Positions 22,946 through 34,378 of a DNA stretch of 64,000 nt are shown here, piece by piece. The translations under genes were made by a program, and so were the position numbers. The notes beneath the pieces are model-generated. The model had not been told where the DNA came from and searched no databases. It saw nothing but the letters and a program-made list of their open reading frames with translations. Source of the stretch: Niebla homalea (taxonomy: Eukaryota; Ascomycota; Lecanoromycetes; Lecanorales; Ramalinaceae); the NCBI GenBank assembly GCA_019925105.1, contig JAHGAU010000006.1, positions 248,001 to 312,000 on the forward strand, given 5' to 3'. Within the stretch, counting starts at the first letter, position 1. Every line of letters begins with the position of its first letter.

Positions 22946-25900
22946 TGGAACACTGGTGGCTGTTGAGAACGCGGCCAATGAATGTTAAGTTGGTTCGAGC
23001 GGGCTGCGTATAAGCCATCTACGCAGAAAAAGGTCATTGGGTGGATCATAGATAAGAGGGAGGCGACAAAGAAGACACATAGATTTTTGGCTGGTCCACC
23101 ATTGGAACAAACACGAGCGCCACAATCTCTCTCTCTCATCCAATGCGTCAGTCTTTGCACGGCGATTATAGAGTCATCATTATCATCGTCATCATCACCG
23201 ACACCAGTTCCTCCACCATAACCGCTCACCCCCTTTTTCCGGCACCCTCACCTTACCTCTCCACCCATCCCCTGTTACTTGTGTCTCGTGAAATGTCAAA
23301 ACATTCCGCCCCTCCCCTCACCCTACTCCATTATCCTCAACCCCAGCCCTCCCTCACCCCCATCACCGCCACCCCTCCCTCCTCCCCCAAAACCCTTCAT
23401 CCTCCGCCAACATCCCCATCACCCTCATCCCTCCCCCCTACCTACCTACCTACCCAGATACGATACTCTGCCACCACACCACCCCATTCACACTCATTAT
23501 CTCCTCCACCACCCGCTCCACCCTGCTGCACTTTCCCTCCGCTGCTTCCCACTACTGAGTGAGTTCAAAGACTTGGGGGTTTAGCCAAATCGGTGAAGCT
23601 GTGATTGGGTATCGAGCAGCCATGGAGATGGGTAGCCGTTGATAACTGGCACAATGCTGGCGTTGATGGTGGATAGGGATGGGATGGGGCCGGTGGGCTT
23701 AGGAGGGTGGGATAAATAGGTGGAGTAGCAGGAGGTGGGGAAGATGGTTCTTGTAGGTTTGGGAAGGAAGGGATTCGGTCGCGATGCTGGCGGTGGTGAA
23801 GGAGAGGTTTGGTTAGCTGCGGAAGTGCTCCGAGAGTGAGCTCTCCGTAAGACTCTGCCTTCAACACCACCACCACGTGGTGATGATGAACGATAATCGC
23901 GGGTGCACGAATCCCAATCGATCCAATCTCGTCCCATCCAGCGTTGAACTGGGGGTTTGTGATTCTGATATCAACCTCACCGCCCACAACCAAACTTTAT
24001 CCCGTTATAAAGTTATAAACCGAATGATCATTGAGGAAGGCGCTAAGCCCGATTTGGACGTATAATTTTTTGATAAAATTTGTATGGGAGCTGTTTGATG
24101 GCTGAGAGGGGAAGTTGGGGGAGAAAAGATATGGGGAATGTCACGTGTAATGTTGTCATTCACTCTAGCGGGTGGATAAGGCGCTCATGAAAGCCTTTAG
24201 CGGAGAATTGCGATGGTTCTCGGTGCTGGTCCTCCCCAAGTTGGGGAGGTCAACAAATGATGAAGAGAAAGGCGAAACGGAAGCGAGGACGGGTAAAGGT
24301 CCAAACAGGAGGTGGAGATCGTGGGGGAGGGAGATGGTTGTGTACTGATTAATAGAATTACTCTGTCCAGGTGGTGAGTATTGCGATCATAGTATCTGCT
24401 TCCAGCCCGGCCGGTCGGTGATGGTGCGAAGGAAAGCGTGGAGGAGTTAAGCCGGGGGGCGAAAAGTATCGACAAAGGTCCAACGATGGATAGGAGCGCG
24501 GCGGAGGAAGAGGGTCGCAGAGGAGTTGAAATTAAAGTCTGACGTCAAGCGGCACATTGTTGAGGTACTGGTGGAAGGGAGGATAATAGACGAGTGGAGT
24601 TAACATTTGAAGGGGCTGTCGTGATAGGTGGAGTACGATGTGGCATGAGGTCAATTATTCAGCATCGATGATGAATGTTGGTGATCATACTTCAAATAAG
24701 TCCCTGATGGCCAAGTATCGATCATGCTTATATGAAAACATATTGAAAAGGAGTCAAGAGAGAGGCTACCGTAGAAGAAAGAAGTCAAAGTCATTACTTC
24801 ACGCGTATACTAATGTCAGATGATGCACAAGTAGTGGTGCCTTCCATCATCAAGAATCATGTGCAAGCTTGGAAGGTGTATATAGACCTGCTACTCACAG
24901 GCCTAAATGAGCTCGATTTATGGTCTGGACAGATGGATACTTTGCGGTAAGTTGACTTAGCTTGCTGTCTGACAGAGATCCAAACAGAGCAAACACAAAC
25001 CCAATCGCATAGAGACAGGAAACGACTGAGTATGCCATTCAATGCACTCAATGTCCTAGATTATCTTTAAACAAGGTCCGCGTGGCATTGCACCTCAATA
25101 TTGGCACATTCCCAAAGCGAACTTACACGTAGTACGGTCTCTGCAGGGCATGGTCCCCTTGGCTTATGGTCTTACAAAGTATGACCGTCTCATGATATGA
25201 GTTTCTGTCTCTCGAAGCAGAGTTTTCTTGAGCTGTAACACTCTCGAGATATCTCCTTGCTCAGATACCCCAGCTCCTTTGGGTGTGATTGCCATGGGTT
25301 CTGGTTTTCGCTGGGTATGGTCTCCAGAGTTCTGGCCGATCAGGCGCTGAAGACCGGAACACACTCATGAGCTAATGATTAATGCTAACTTGATTGGGAT
25401 TAGCACAAAAGTTCCTTCCAGCCTGACTCCTCACATGCATAGATTGGCAGTATTCAACGCTTAGCAAGAAATACTGGCCAGTTGTTTCCAGCGTGCATCG
25501 TGATGGCCACTTCTAAGCCATAGCTCATTTGTAAAGTACCTACACCCATTTATGAATGAGAGTTTGATCATGAATAAGCTGTCTGATCTATGAAGCTATG
25601 CACGATTCATGAATACTACGTCACTAATTTCAAGTATTGGATGGGCTTTGCATATTACATGAGCCTCGCATAACCCTGCCGCCAGCGCTACCTTACATCC
25701 ACATTATTACCCTAGCACCCGCACCATCCTCATCGTAAGTCCACTTTCGCAGTACCATGTTAAGTAAGTAAAGGCAATAGTAAGGGTACCGGTGGGCCTA
25801 ACGGTGAAGTGGTACAAGGACGACGTAGTTGACGAGGGTGACGACGAGGGTGAAGGTGACGACGAGGGTGAAGGTGGCGAAGATAGTAAGGGGGGGAGAA

Positions 25901-28267
25901 CTTGGGCTACAATAGGCTGCATTTTGCAGTGAGAGATCTCTGCTTCCCCCGAGCTGCGACGAGCTGAAGTAGGACGTACTTAAGCGGTGTGTACCACATG
26001 ACTTATTCCCGTCATAAATCAGATGCATGTATACGTATAGCTCGCTGACTCATAATTAGGGTGCCTCATTCAATGGACGATCTTCATGACTGAGACATGA
26101 CAGTCTTGAGCGTGTTCAATATTCTCAGAGCTCGGCCGTCTTAGCACGTAGCTGTATGAAACAGCCCCAAATTACCCGGTACCATAGCGAAGGCCCGGTA
26201 TCCTCTAACCGACACTGGATCCATGAATAAAGTACCAGCGGCAACTGATTAAGGCATTTCATCTCTCTTTGCAAGGTAAATGTTTAGCAAGTTGACCACC
26301 TGGCTCCATTCCTCGATGAACACGTTTGAAGTGATATTGAAGATACCCTGGCTGTGATCCCTCTACAGGTCACAAGCGTAGCCAGTCTTATCAGGAACTT
26401 GTATTTTTGCACCATTGTTCCGTTTCCATTCCACTACCATGTCCAAAGTCTATGGATTTTCTCAATCTTTACGAGCCCATTGAGAACGAACGTAATCGGC
26501 CTTGGGTGCCGTACTAACCGAATACTATGTGTCTGCTTTTCACCGGTCTATGCTTTCTGTCCCGAAAACACTTGCTGAGTTGACTCGTTCACGGTCTTCT
26601 GGCCCAATAGTTCTGGATCACAGGATATTGAGCGCCACAATCTGTGGGTATGACACCCCAAGCAAGTATGCCTCGGGTGCATTATACCCTCATCAAGGCC
26701 TGCATCTTGGAAGACTAACTTGGAACCTTTTGTGCTGTCTGCTCCTTGACCGATCGCACGCAATTAGAATCAGGTGAAGCCTAGTATCATTGGCCTGATT
26801 CCGTGCAGCGCCGAGATCCTATCGATTAACAGATGGGCAATAATGCAGCCTGCAAGAACATAGAGCTGTCCAGCGCTTCAACCCGAGGTCACACGCGGGA
26901 GCACCTCAGAAACAGTGCACGCTCAAGGACTCGGTGGTCGAGGTGGAAATTGCTCCAACTTTGGGGGTCATAATTGCGTGCTTGAAATTTGAGCCAACGA
27001 TTTGCTATCAATGATGAGCTGTTGAGGTTCGGCAATTGTTGGGATTCTCATTGAGTGATGGGCTATGCAGCCAAAACGCCATTACGCGCCTCCGGGATTG
27101 ATTCGATCACCCCAGATCCTCGAAAAAGGCAGCTTGCCATAAGACCCGCCCAGACCCAATATATCTGGGTGGCATCACTGGCTAAGCAGACGGTATACTT
27201 CCACCGAGGTTGTCGTGGAAAGTCCCGCTCAGCGATAGTGAGCACTCTACTCCAGGTGCTTTTGGAAACCAGAAACCCCCCAACCTGGACGGCATGCTTT
27301 GCCCCTGTCTACTTTGTTCGACTTTTCCAGAGGCAATCAAGACACGGTCGTCCGGTCCAATTAGCACGGGTCAGCTTCTTTGTAGTCCACACCAGCACCG
27401 AAAGGGCAGCTATTGCAGGAGTCAGAAGTATGACTGACGTCTTCCTTGCCTGTTCGAGCAGACTGTGTTGATCTCCTCATTGAAATGGACTGGCGACAAG
27501 TAATGGTTTCCTAATCCACTTTAGCGTTCTGGTCCCGTGGTCAAGCACGCCATTCGGCTATGAATTTGCATCAGCTGCATATGCAAGGTCTAAGAAAGGC
27601 AAGACTCATGAATAGACGAATCTACCCAAGCATCGAGAGTCTACAAGGCATTCGGCCAAAACAGGAAACTGCTGCTCACTGTCCAGAGCGCACCATTCCA
27701 TGCATGAAGAACTCTCTCACAGTACGCTTGATCATCGAATCCTGAATGTGCCTTCATGAAGGCTGCAGCATGCAGCCCTTTCAGTTCAGAGGGGCCGTTC
27801 CGTGTGTCTGAGTAAGACCTCCTTATACTTTGCTTGTCATTCAGCTCTCTCTATCGGACAGAAGCTTTCTCATGGTAAGGAATACAAGTTGTTGCCCATT
27901 CTTACGCCTGACGTTACACTTGTATATCAAAGCCTCCTGGTCAGTAGCCGTGACAAATACCGAGTGACGCTCCTTCCTGAAATGGGCGCGACAATTTTTA
28001 TTATATGATTCAAGGACCTCGAGTTTGCTGGGTACCGTCGAGCCATGTGGACCCCTGAAGATATCTCCTGGTCCTCAGTCCCTTTTTACCTGATTATACA
28101 ATCCTATGAGCACATGGCGTGATTCATGGTGTGGAGAGCTCTTCAATGCATGAGACTGTTATGTTCTTCAGGCTGTGGACCAAGTGTATAAGAACCCTCC
28201 TCTGCTTAAAGCTTGGGAGACTTCTTTAGAACTCAGTATTGTTCTAGCTACCTCATCCTCGACAAAC
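22946..28267. other. 5.3-kb gene-poor region
   Basis: 23200-23560 is C/T-rich low-complexity sequence (proline/threonine/serine frames). 23565-23993 has a minus-strand frame without a domain. 24100-28200 contains only short frames, many stop codons on all strands and AT-leaning sequence, as expected for old, mutated repeats. I found no terminal repeats or protein fragments that name an element. A small tandem repeat is listed separately. The right end must contain the promoter of the peroxygenase-like gene. Confidence 0.4.
25840..25875. repeat. 18-bp unit, two perfect tandem copies
   Basis: GACGACGAGGGTGAAGGT occurs at 25840..25857 and 25858..25875, with a partial, diverged copy just upstream from about 25820. 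It has no evident function. Confidence 0.8.
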
Positions 28268-30057
28268 ATGAAGCTCACATCTTCTATTCTCGCTCTTACC
28301 ATCTCGACGCAAACCTTAGCACTCTGTCCTTACGCAGAGCGAGCCCTCAAGGAACCTGAGTTCTTAGCACAACATCGTAAGCAGCGAGATGCTCCCAAAG
28401 CTGAGGAACAGCATGCAAAGAGACAGAGTGGACCAGGGAATCTCCCATTCACCACTTTCAACGAGAACCAATTGATCGACGTCACCGGGGAGCACGCTGG
28501 GTGGCCCTGGACCCAAAGACATCCGTGGTCCCTGTCCTGGCCTTAACGCCCTTGCTAACCATGGTTACTTTCCCGGCGGCGTCGTCCCCCTTGCCACCGG
28601 CGCAAGTGCTACCGAGGAAGTCTACGGTTAGTTTTAGGACCCAAAGAACTGGGATGTGCACCTGACCAAGACCAGGTCTTGCGCCGAATTTTGGAATTCC
28701 GTTGACGGTGTATGCTACGCTTTTCGACCGTGGTGTTGTGTATGTAACTCAGTATTCTTACTTAAGGATACACATCAGACGCTGACACACCATCAGTGGC
28801 GATACATGGAGCGCTGGAGGCAAACAGCCGCAGACTTTGACTTCACCTATCCTTGGGGCTGGTGATGGTCTGTCCGGTAGCCACAACAAGTACGAAAGCG
28901 ATGCGAGTCCCGCCCGTGGTGGTAAATTCCCCATGACGATGTCGAGAAAGCTTCATGTTCCCCTGCTAATCAGAAATGTAGACTATTACCTGTACAATGG
29001 GGACGTTTCGGTAGTTACCACTAAGTATGTATTCCGCCAGGTGCTTTGCTGATAAAGATCATAAAGAGCCTTAAGGTCCCGAAATTCGAAGCATTGTACA
29101 GACTGCAACGTACCGCGGCAGTCCCTAATCGTGATCTTGCCACGATGCAAGTTCACGGTTTATCGAGAGTCGCGCCTTGTTTCAACGCTAAACAACACTT
29201 AGCATACAACATCGTAAATACACCTTCGACAACTCCTTGACCACAAATCCGGACTTTTTGTTTGCATTGTTCGCAGGCCTAGCAGTCTCAACTGCTGCGC
29301 ATACCTTCGTTCGTAGGCCAATCCTCAATTTGAAGCTTACGATGTGTACTCATTAAGAATAGCGGCCTTGATGTCCAACCACTCTGCCGAGTACCCGAAT
29401 GCTATACTGGACAAAGAGACGCTCAAATCCTTCTTCGCAATCACCGAAGCAGCCGACGGCACATTATCATGGACTCCCGGTTATGAGCGCATCACCGACA
29501 ATTGGTACCGGTCCCCACCTGGGGCACCAACACAAATTGCTGACCGGAAACCCCAGGTACCGCCGCCCCCTCGGCGCCGTCAACGATTACAGCCCAGTGT
29601 CATTCGCCCAGGACTTCGTGCAAGTAGCCGCCGTGGTCCCGGAAGTCATCTCCGTGGGTGGTAACACAGGCAAAGTGAACTCCTTCGCCGGCGCCGACAT
29701 CGGAAACATCATGGGCGGTGTCTACGAAACGTCCGACCTCACCAACCCGACCAAGTTCGTCTGTCTCTTCTACCAGCTGACCTTGGCAGTCGTGCCAGAC
29801 TTCCTGAGGCGAAGCCCTCGGGAACGCGCTCGGTGGGACGTTGAGTCTGTTACAGTCGAAGACTTCGCCCTTTGTGGACCCGATTTGCGCCAAGATCGGT
29901 GAGTCGCCCCCTTGCGATCGCATATGCCTTTGGGAAGTTGGATGTTGGAATGCTGATGTGCAATCTTCTAGCGAACTATAACGACGCGTTCGCCGCACAA
30001 TTCCCTGGTGCGGCTGTTGGTCAGCCTCAGTCATATGTCTATCCGGCAAGGCGATGA
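28268..30057 (+). pseudogene. Heme-thiolate peroxygenase/chloroperoxidase gene with several frameshifts
   Basis: The start (MKLTSSILALTISTQTLA signal peptide, then LCPYAERALKEPEF and PFTTFNENQLIDVTGEHA) and the later blocks match the Peroxidase_2 family. The heme-ligand motif PCP (28530..28538) sits in DIRGPCPGLNALANHGY but in another frame: the frame changes between 28496 and 28512. Later blocks include GLSGSHNKYESD, FAGLAVSTAAHTFVRRPIL, DVYSLRIAALMSNHSAEYP and VISVGGNTGKVNSF. More shifts lie at 29328..29332 and 29806..29811. Canonical introns remain visible, for example before the C-terminal exon ending at 30057. Intact members are secreted enzymes that oxygenate or halogenate substrates with peroxide, and relatives act in polyketide pathways. 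At least four lesions argue for a recent pseudogene, although sequence errors cannot be excluded. Confidence 0.8.
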
Positions 30058-32447
30058 AAGGATGGACTGGTAAGGAAGATGAACGAGTCAACAGTAAACT
30101 CGTGTCAATCCTTTGTCTTAATTTCATCATCTTTGGCTGCAGAGTTCTTATTCTGTGTTCTCTTTTGCGAGACGATGAGCTGCAGTAGGACTCTTGTAAC
30201 GTGCAGGAAAAAATGTACATTCCTTGATATAAAACATGTAGAAGAGTCGATTGAGGCCCGTCTGAGTTATAAATTCCCTTATTTTGATACCATGTTCATG
30301 CCCCAAAATTGCCCTTTCCGCCAGGAGGCCCCTCCTCCAGTGTACCCTGTCAGAGACGCGCCAGCGACGAGTAAAGCCAACAAGCCTGGTCAAATACTTC
30401 CAACCCATCATTACAGCCGCCGTACTCCTTCCCCATAGGCCCCTCACTCTCGGCCAATCAAAAGTTAGAACAAGCGCGGCCAGATCACCCAGAGATGTCA
30501 AGTTTCCTAGACTCTCAAGCACAACTTCGACAAAAATCCACTGCCAGATTCCTCAAATTTGTATGCCCGAATCAAGAATGACTACAACGACGACAGCAAA
30601 CAAAAAGCTTTCCCCAACCAAACTTTCTACAGAGTCAAGTATCGACTGCCCACATGTCCATCCTTGTTCTCCCATTAACAAAACGGCAGGCTTTCAGGAT
30701 CCCGGACCCACAAAATCACCATCACTATCACATAGGAACACCCCCCACCCCCCGTGCATAACCGAAGTACAATGGCAAAAGGCCTGCCAAAACAGCAATC
30801 ACCACCATCCAAGAACCCCCCCAAGCTGTACCCGGTATACATCGCCAGAGGCCAGCTTCTCAACCTTGCTGCTCATTCCCGGGATATACCGTGGAGAAGG
30901 TGAGGATGGTGGGGGCTCGGAAATCAGACATCTGGGGCATATATTTTCGTTTATGAATCAATGTTGTATTGATCCTTTTCATCACTCGAGGATATGCCTA
31001 CACATTTTTACCGTTCAGAAGGGGATAACACGCTAGCTACCCCTTATCTATTCGTCCATTCGTTCAATACTTTGCAAGTAAGTAAGTGAGAGGGAGGAGC
31101 CCCTGTCGCCCCAAACGAAAAGAGGAGAGAAGGCTCACCACTTTGACCCTATGATATAAACGCAGAACCCGTAAGCGAATAGATAGATGTGAGAGAAAGA
31201 GGAAAGCATGTATGTGAGGATGTTAATTGAATCCATTTCTGCATTCTTAAGGTTCGTTGTGTATGTATATGTACATGTTTACTCGCCGCCTCAATGATGG
31301 CCACGTGGAAAAGGGGGAGCTCGAGAAGAAAGAAGGGAGCGTAAGAAAAGGGAAAAAGAGGGAAGAAAGAGAAAAGAAAACTCCATCTGGCGGCAGACAA
31401 ATCCCATACAGTAAAAGCCAAATTAACAATAAAGTCCAGCTCGGCGAAGGCTGTCATTTCATTCTACCAGGCTTGGGCCAAAATAAAAACAATCGCGCTG
31501 CCCTGCACAGAGGCTCCTCTACTATCCCTGCCTCCTCCTTGCCCCACCGGCGCAGTGACGTATGTCTCGGTCGCGAAGCGCTGATAACGTTACACAGAAC
31601 TAAGCTTGACGTTTTGTGGCGAATGAATCCACACGTTTTCAACGCAGGCCCGAGATATTGGTAAAAAGAGTTTGAGCTGAACAGGCGGTATCACGGGACA
31701 GCTCAGCGTACAAAGCCAGCGGTAAAATGTGTGTATGTCAATCAATCAGGTCTGGCCTGAGAATGATAGTACCTGGAGAATGGTGTTCAAGCCAGGTCAT
31801 TCAATCCCGTAATTTCAAACATGATAGCAGATCCTTGTGCTGAAGATACTTGTAGACTTATCCCCGTATTTTTCGCCTTACCTGCAAAGACACCTGGGAT
31901 TGACACGGGCTACAGTCTTACTCGAAATACAGCTGCACAGGTTTCGACGTTTGATCGCCCGGAGATCGCTCATAGATTCGAACACCGCTCTATGGCCTTA
32001 CCGTAATCGATCAAGGCTCACACCGGGCGAGGAGGGTGCCTATTTTGCGATGTATAGAGACAGTCGACCTGAAGTATCCTTCGCATCCATCTCGAGAGCT
32101 TGCCGGATTGAGAATAGCATCGACCCTCCCAGATCTTGTTTGTACGAGACGCGCACGCTAGATCCCACATCATATTACGTGGCTCGTGTGAGGCTTCCAG
32201 AATTATGAGTATCTACAATTGCTTGACTTCCCTTGAGAATTGAGTGAGGAAGGCCTTAACGTTGAGGTTCCAGAAAGTCCACGCCAAGGCCGGCTACTGG
32301 GACGGTAGGGCTACGCGGGAATTCTTGGCACACAAGACCTTTTTGATCAATTTTCGTGACACAATTGTCGAAAGAACCTCTCGAATCATTGCAGAGACGA
32401 GTGGCTGATGGCAAAAGCAGCAGGAATGGGCCAAAAAAGAAGAGATT
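30058..32447. other. 2.4-kb gap, no convincing gene
   Basis: A plus-strand frame at 30284..31036 is low-complexity (Ser/Thr/Pro/His) and overlaps others; none has domain support. A/G-rich tracts lie near 31300-31390. Confidence 0.45.
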
Positions 32448-32535
32448 TCCGAACCGGGGAATCGAACCCCGGGCTGTCCGGAACCATCACAGTGAATATG
32501 AAAGCGGACGATGTTAACCACTACACCAGTTCGGA
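32448..32535 (-). tRNA. tRNA-Glu (anticodon TTC) with a 17-nt intron
   Basis: On the minus strand the acceptor arms TCCGAAC (from 32535) and GTTCGGA (to 32448) pair, the D-arm reads GGTGTAGTGGTTAACATC, and the T-arm contains GGGGTTCGATTCCCC. The anticodon stem GTCCG/CGGAC encloses the loop CTTTCAC once 17 nt (TATTCACTGTGATGGTT) are removed. The interruption sits exactly one base 3' of the anticodon, the normal place for a eukaryotic tRNA intron. The spliced length is 71 nt without CCA. It delivers glutamate at GAA codons. Confidence 0.92.
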
Positions 32536-33314
32536 CGATGACAGTCGATCAGACTTTCGTATTGGTTAATATGTTCCTTTTCGTCATCTTTCACTTAACT
32601 GGGCCACTCTCGTTTTGCTGCACCGAGGTTTAGCCGCTACGGTCCCCTTTTCCATGAGGGGAGGATGTGATCCATCATCGATGAGATGCACAACAGAGCT
32701 TAGAAATATATCGTAAGGATCAGCGCGCCATGGAGTAACGGGCTCTGGAATGATCGTATACTTGGGCCTACAATGACAAAGGGTCAAGAATCTTCAGCTT
32801 CGATAGCGGTTAGCGGTGCAACCGGTGTCAATTGAAGCTTGAACCAATGAGATGGTGTTTCTTTACCTAAATGATCTGACAGTCTAGATTGATGAGCGGG
32901 CTGTCAGAATTTTAGCTTCCCATACAGTCTTCCGCTTTTGTGGCAATTCGTTACCGTCCTTTCAGCCGCCAAAGTGATAGAGCAATGAAGGCGGGATAGG
33001 AAGACGTAGTATATTTCGATATTGGACGTGAAATAGACGGAGTCCAGGCGCCGATAGCGTACAGTAAGACGGAGTGGCAACTCAGATATTGCCACCTGAT
33101 AGACTATGGCTTTATCCGGGATCGTGTTAGGCGTGAGACGAAGTGATTCCATCGGCGCAGGGTCATTCATTCTTTCTAGCGTTCCCTTATTTGCCTTTCG
33201 GGTGCTCCCACATGGGCCTCACATGCCTACAGTGATCAATGCAGCCGGCCTGTCAGAGATTTGTGAAAGCCCCGTTGGCGTATCAATTAAGCTTGTCATT
33301 CGCCACAAGGACCA
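32536..33314. other. Intergenic, no gene seen
   Basis: Between the 5' end of the leftward tRNA gene and the 3' end of the next gene. Only short unsupported frames. Confidence 0.5.
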
Positions 33315-33957
33315 TTAGGTCCGCCTTGCAGTCACCCAGACTTCTTTCCCACCTGAGTGACCTCCTCGGCTTCGTCTGAATACCTTGAACGGATAGACCT
33401 TAGTCTCTTCTGAGATACCCTCAAAGATCTGCAGTGCGGGGAACAAGAAATTTAGCAACACGAAGATGATGAGGAGCATCACCCCAAAGATCATTGCGAG
33501 AGAAACGAGGGCCAATAACCGAATACCCTTGAGGAACGACGGGTCATCCTTGGCTGACGGGTAATATCCCCAGGCAGCCACGAGGCTCCACCACCAGATC
33601 CACAACTCATCAGAAGTTTCGATGATTAGGCATGTGGAGTATACTCGCAAAAAGTCCGCTTCGTCAGAGTCTCCTGGTTGTAATGGAGGTGCGTCTGATC
33701 CGTCCTTCAGACCTTTGAATTCTTGCATGCGTTTTGGCAGAAGGGGTCTGCGTCGTCTGTTGTAGAGCCCATATTCGGAAAGCGAATACGCCCAGAGTCG
33801 TGGCGAAGACGATGCAGGTTGGTGGATCCCGGAAGTCAAGGTCGAAGGGTTGAATATGGCTTGCATAGAAGGTCAAGGCACAGACATGAGCTATGGCGAC
33901 TAACAAAGCGCTGAATATCAGGAAGCTGCCTTCCTTAATTATGTCGCCACACACCAT
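33315..33957 (-). CDS. Fungal membrane protein of unknown function, apparently frameshifted
   Basis: A first frame from the ATG at 33957 encodes two hydrophobic helices (FLIFSALLVAIAHVCALTFYA and CIVFATTLGVFAFRIWAL). The sense then continues in the next frame with a basic loop (YNRRRRPLLPKRMQEFKGL), an acidic linker, WIWWWSLVAAWGYYP, and a last helix (LLALVSLAMIFGVMLLIIFVLLNFLF). The switch falls at a GGG run near 33768..33772 (minus-strand TATGGGCTC). No intron fits, so one base appears extra or missing. The 5' end is uncertain: an acceptor TTTTCAG at about 34003 suggests an upstream exon I could not join in frame. No family is recognised. Confidence 0.45.
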
Positions 33958-34378
33958 CACCGCAAGGTTTTTTGGACTATACAAGTGATGAAACGCCTGA
34001 AAATAGAAATTGTGATGAAGAACTGGTTACTGGAGATTGAAGAAGTGAGCCGCTAGCATGATTGCGGGTTAAATAAATTCTAGCCCTGTGCAGATTACAC
34101 CAATCACATGCACGAAGAGACCCTGAACGCATTACTCTGGCTGGACCTGAATGTAAACGGTGGAACACTTGAGCGAATCATTATAACTTGCGATGCAACG
34201 CTGTGGCGCTGATATTAGCTAAGTGGGAGTCTGTCACGATATACATCAAACAATATTCCACAGAAGAAGAAAGTCGCCAAGGGTATCTTGAGATAGCAGT
34301 AGAAGAAAGGAGAATGTCGCTCGATCCATTCCAACGCCAGGTTTCCCAAAGCTGTCCACTTGAGGGCAGAGTAAGACC
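33958..34378. other. Intergenic, possibly the first exon of the leftward membrane-protein gene
   Basis: Contains the TTTTCAG acceptor at about 34003 and short upstream frames, but no join gave a continuous reading frame. The rest is 3' flank of the CDP-alcohol phosphotransferase gene. Confidence 0.35.

Noticed and set aside
23143..23562. Proline/threonine-rich frame as a wall protein
   Set aside because: No signal peptide; the composition follows from a C/T-rich low-complexity tract.
26500..27480. Two stretches that both contain ACGGTC(T/G)TC(T/C)GG(C/T)CCAAT suggested a duplicated module or protein domain
   Set aside because: Beyond the short shared string the flanks do not align in either orientation.
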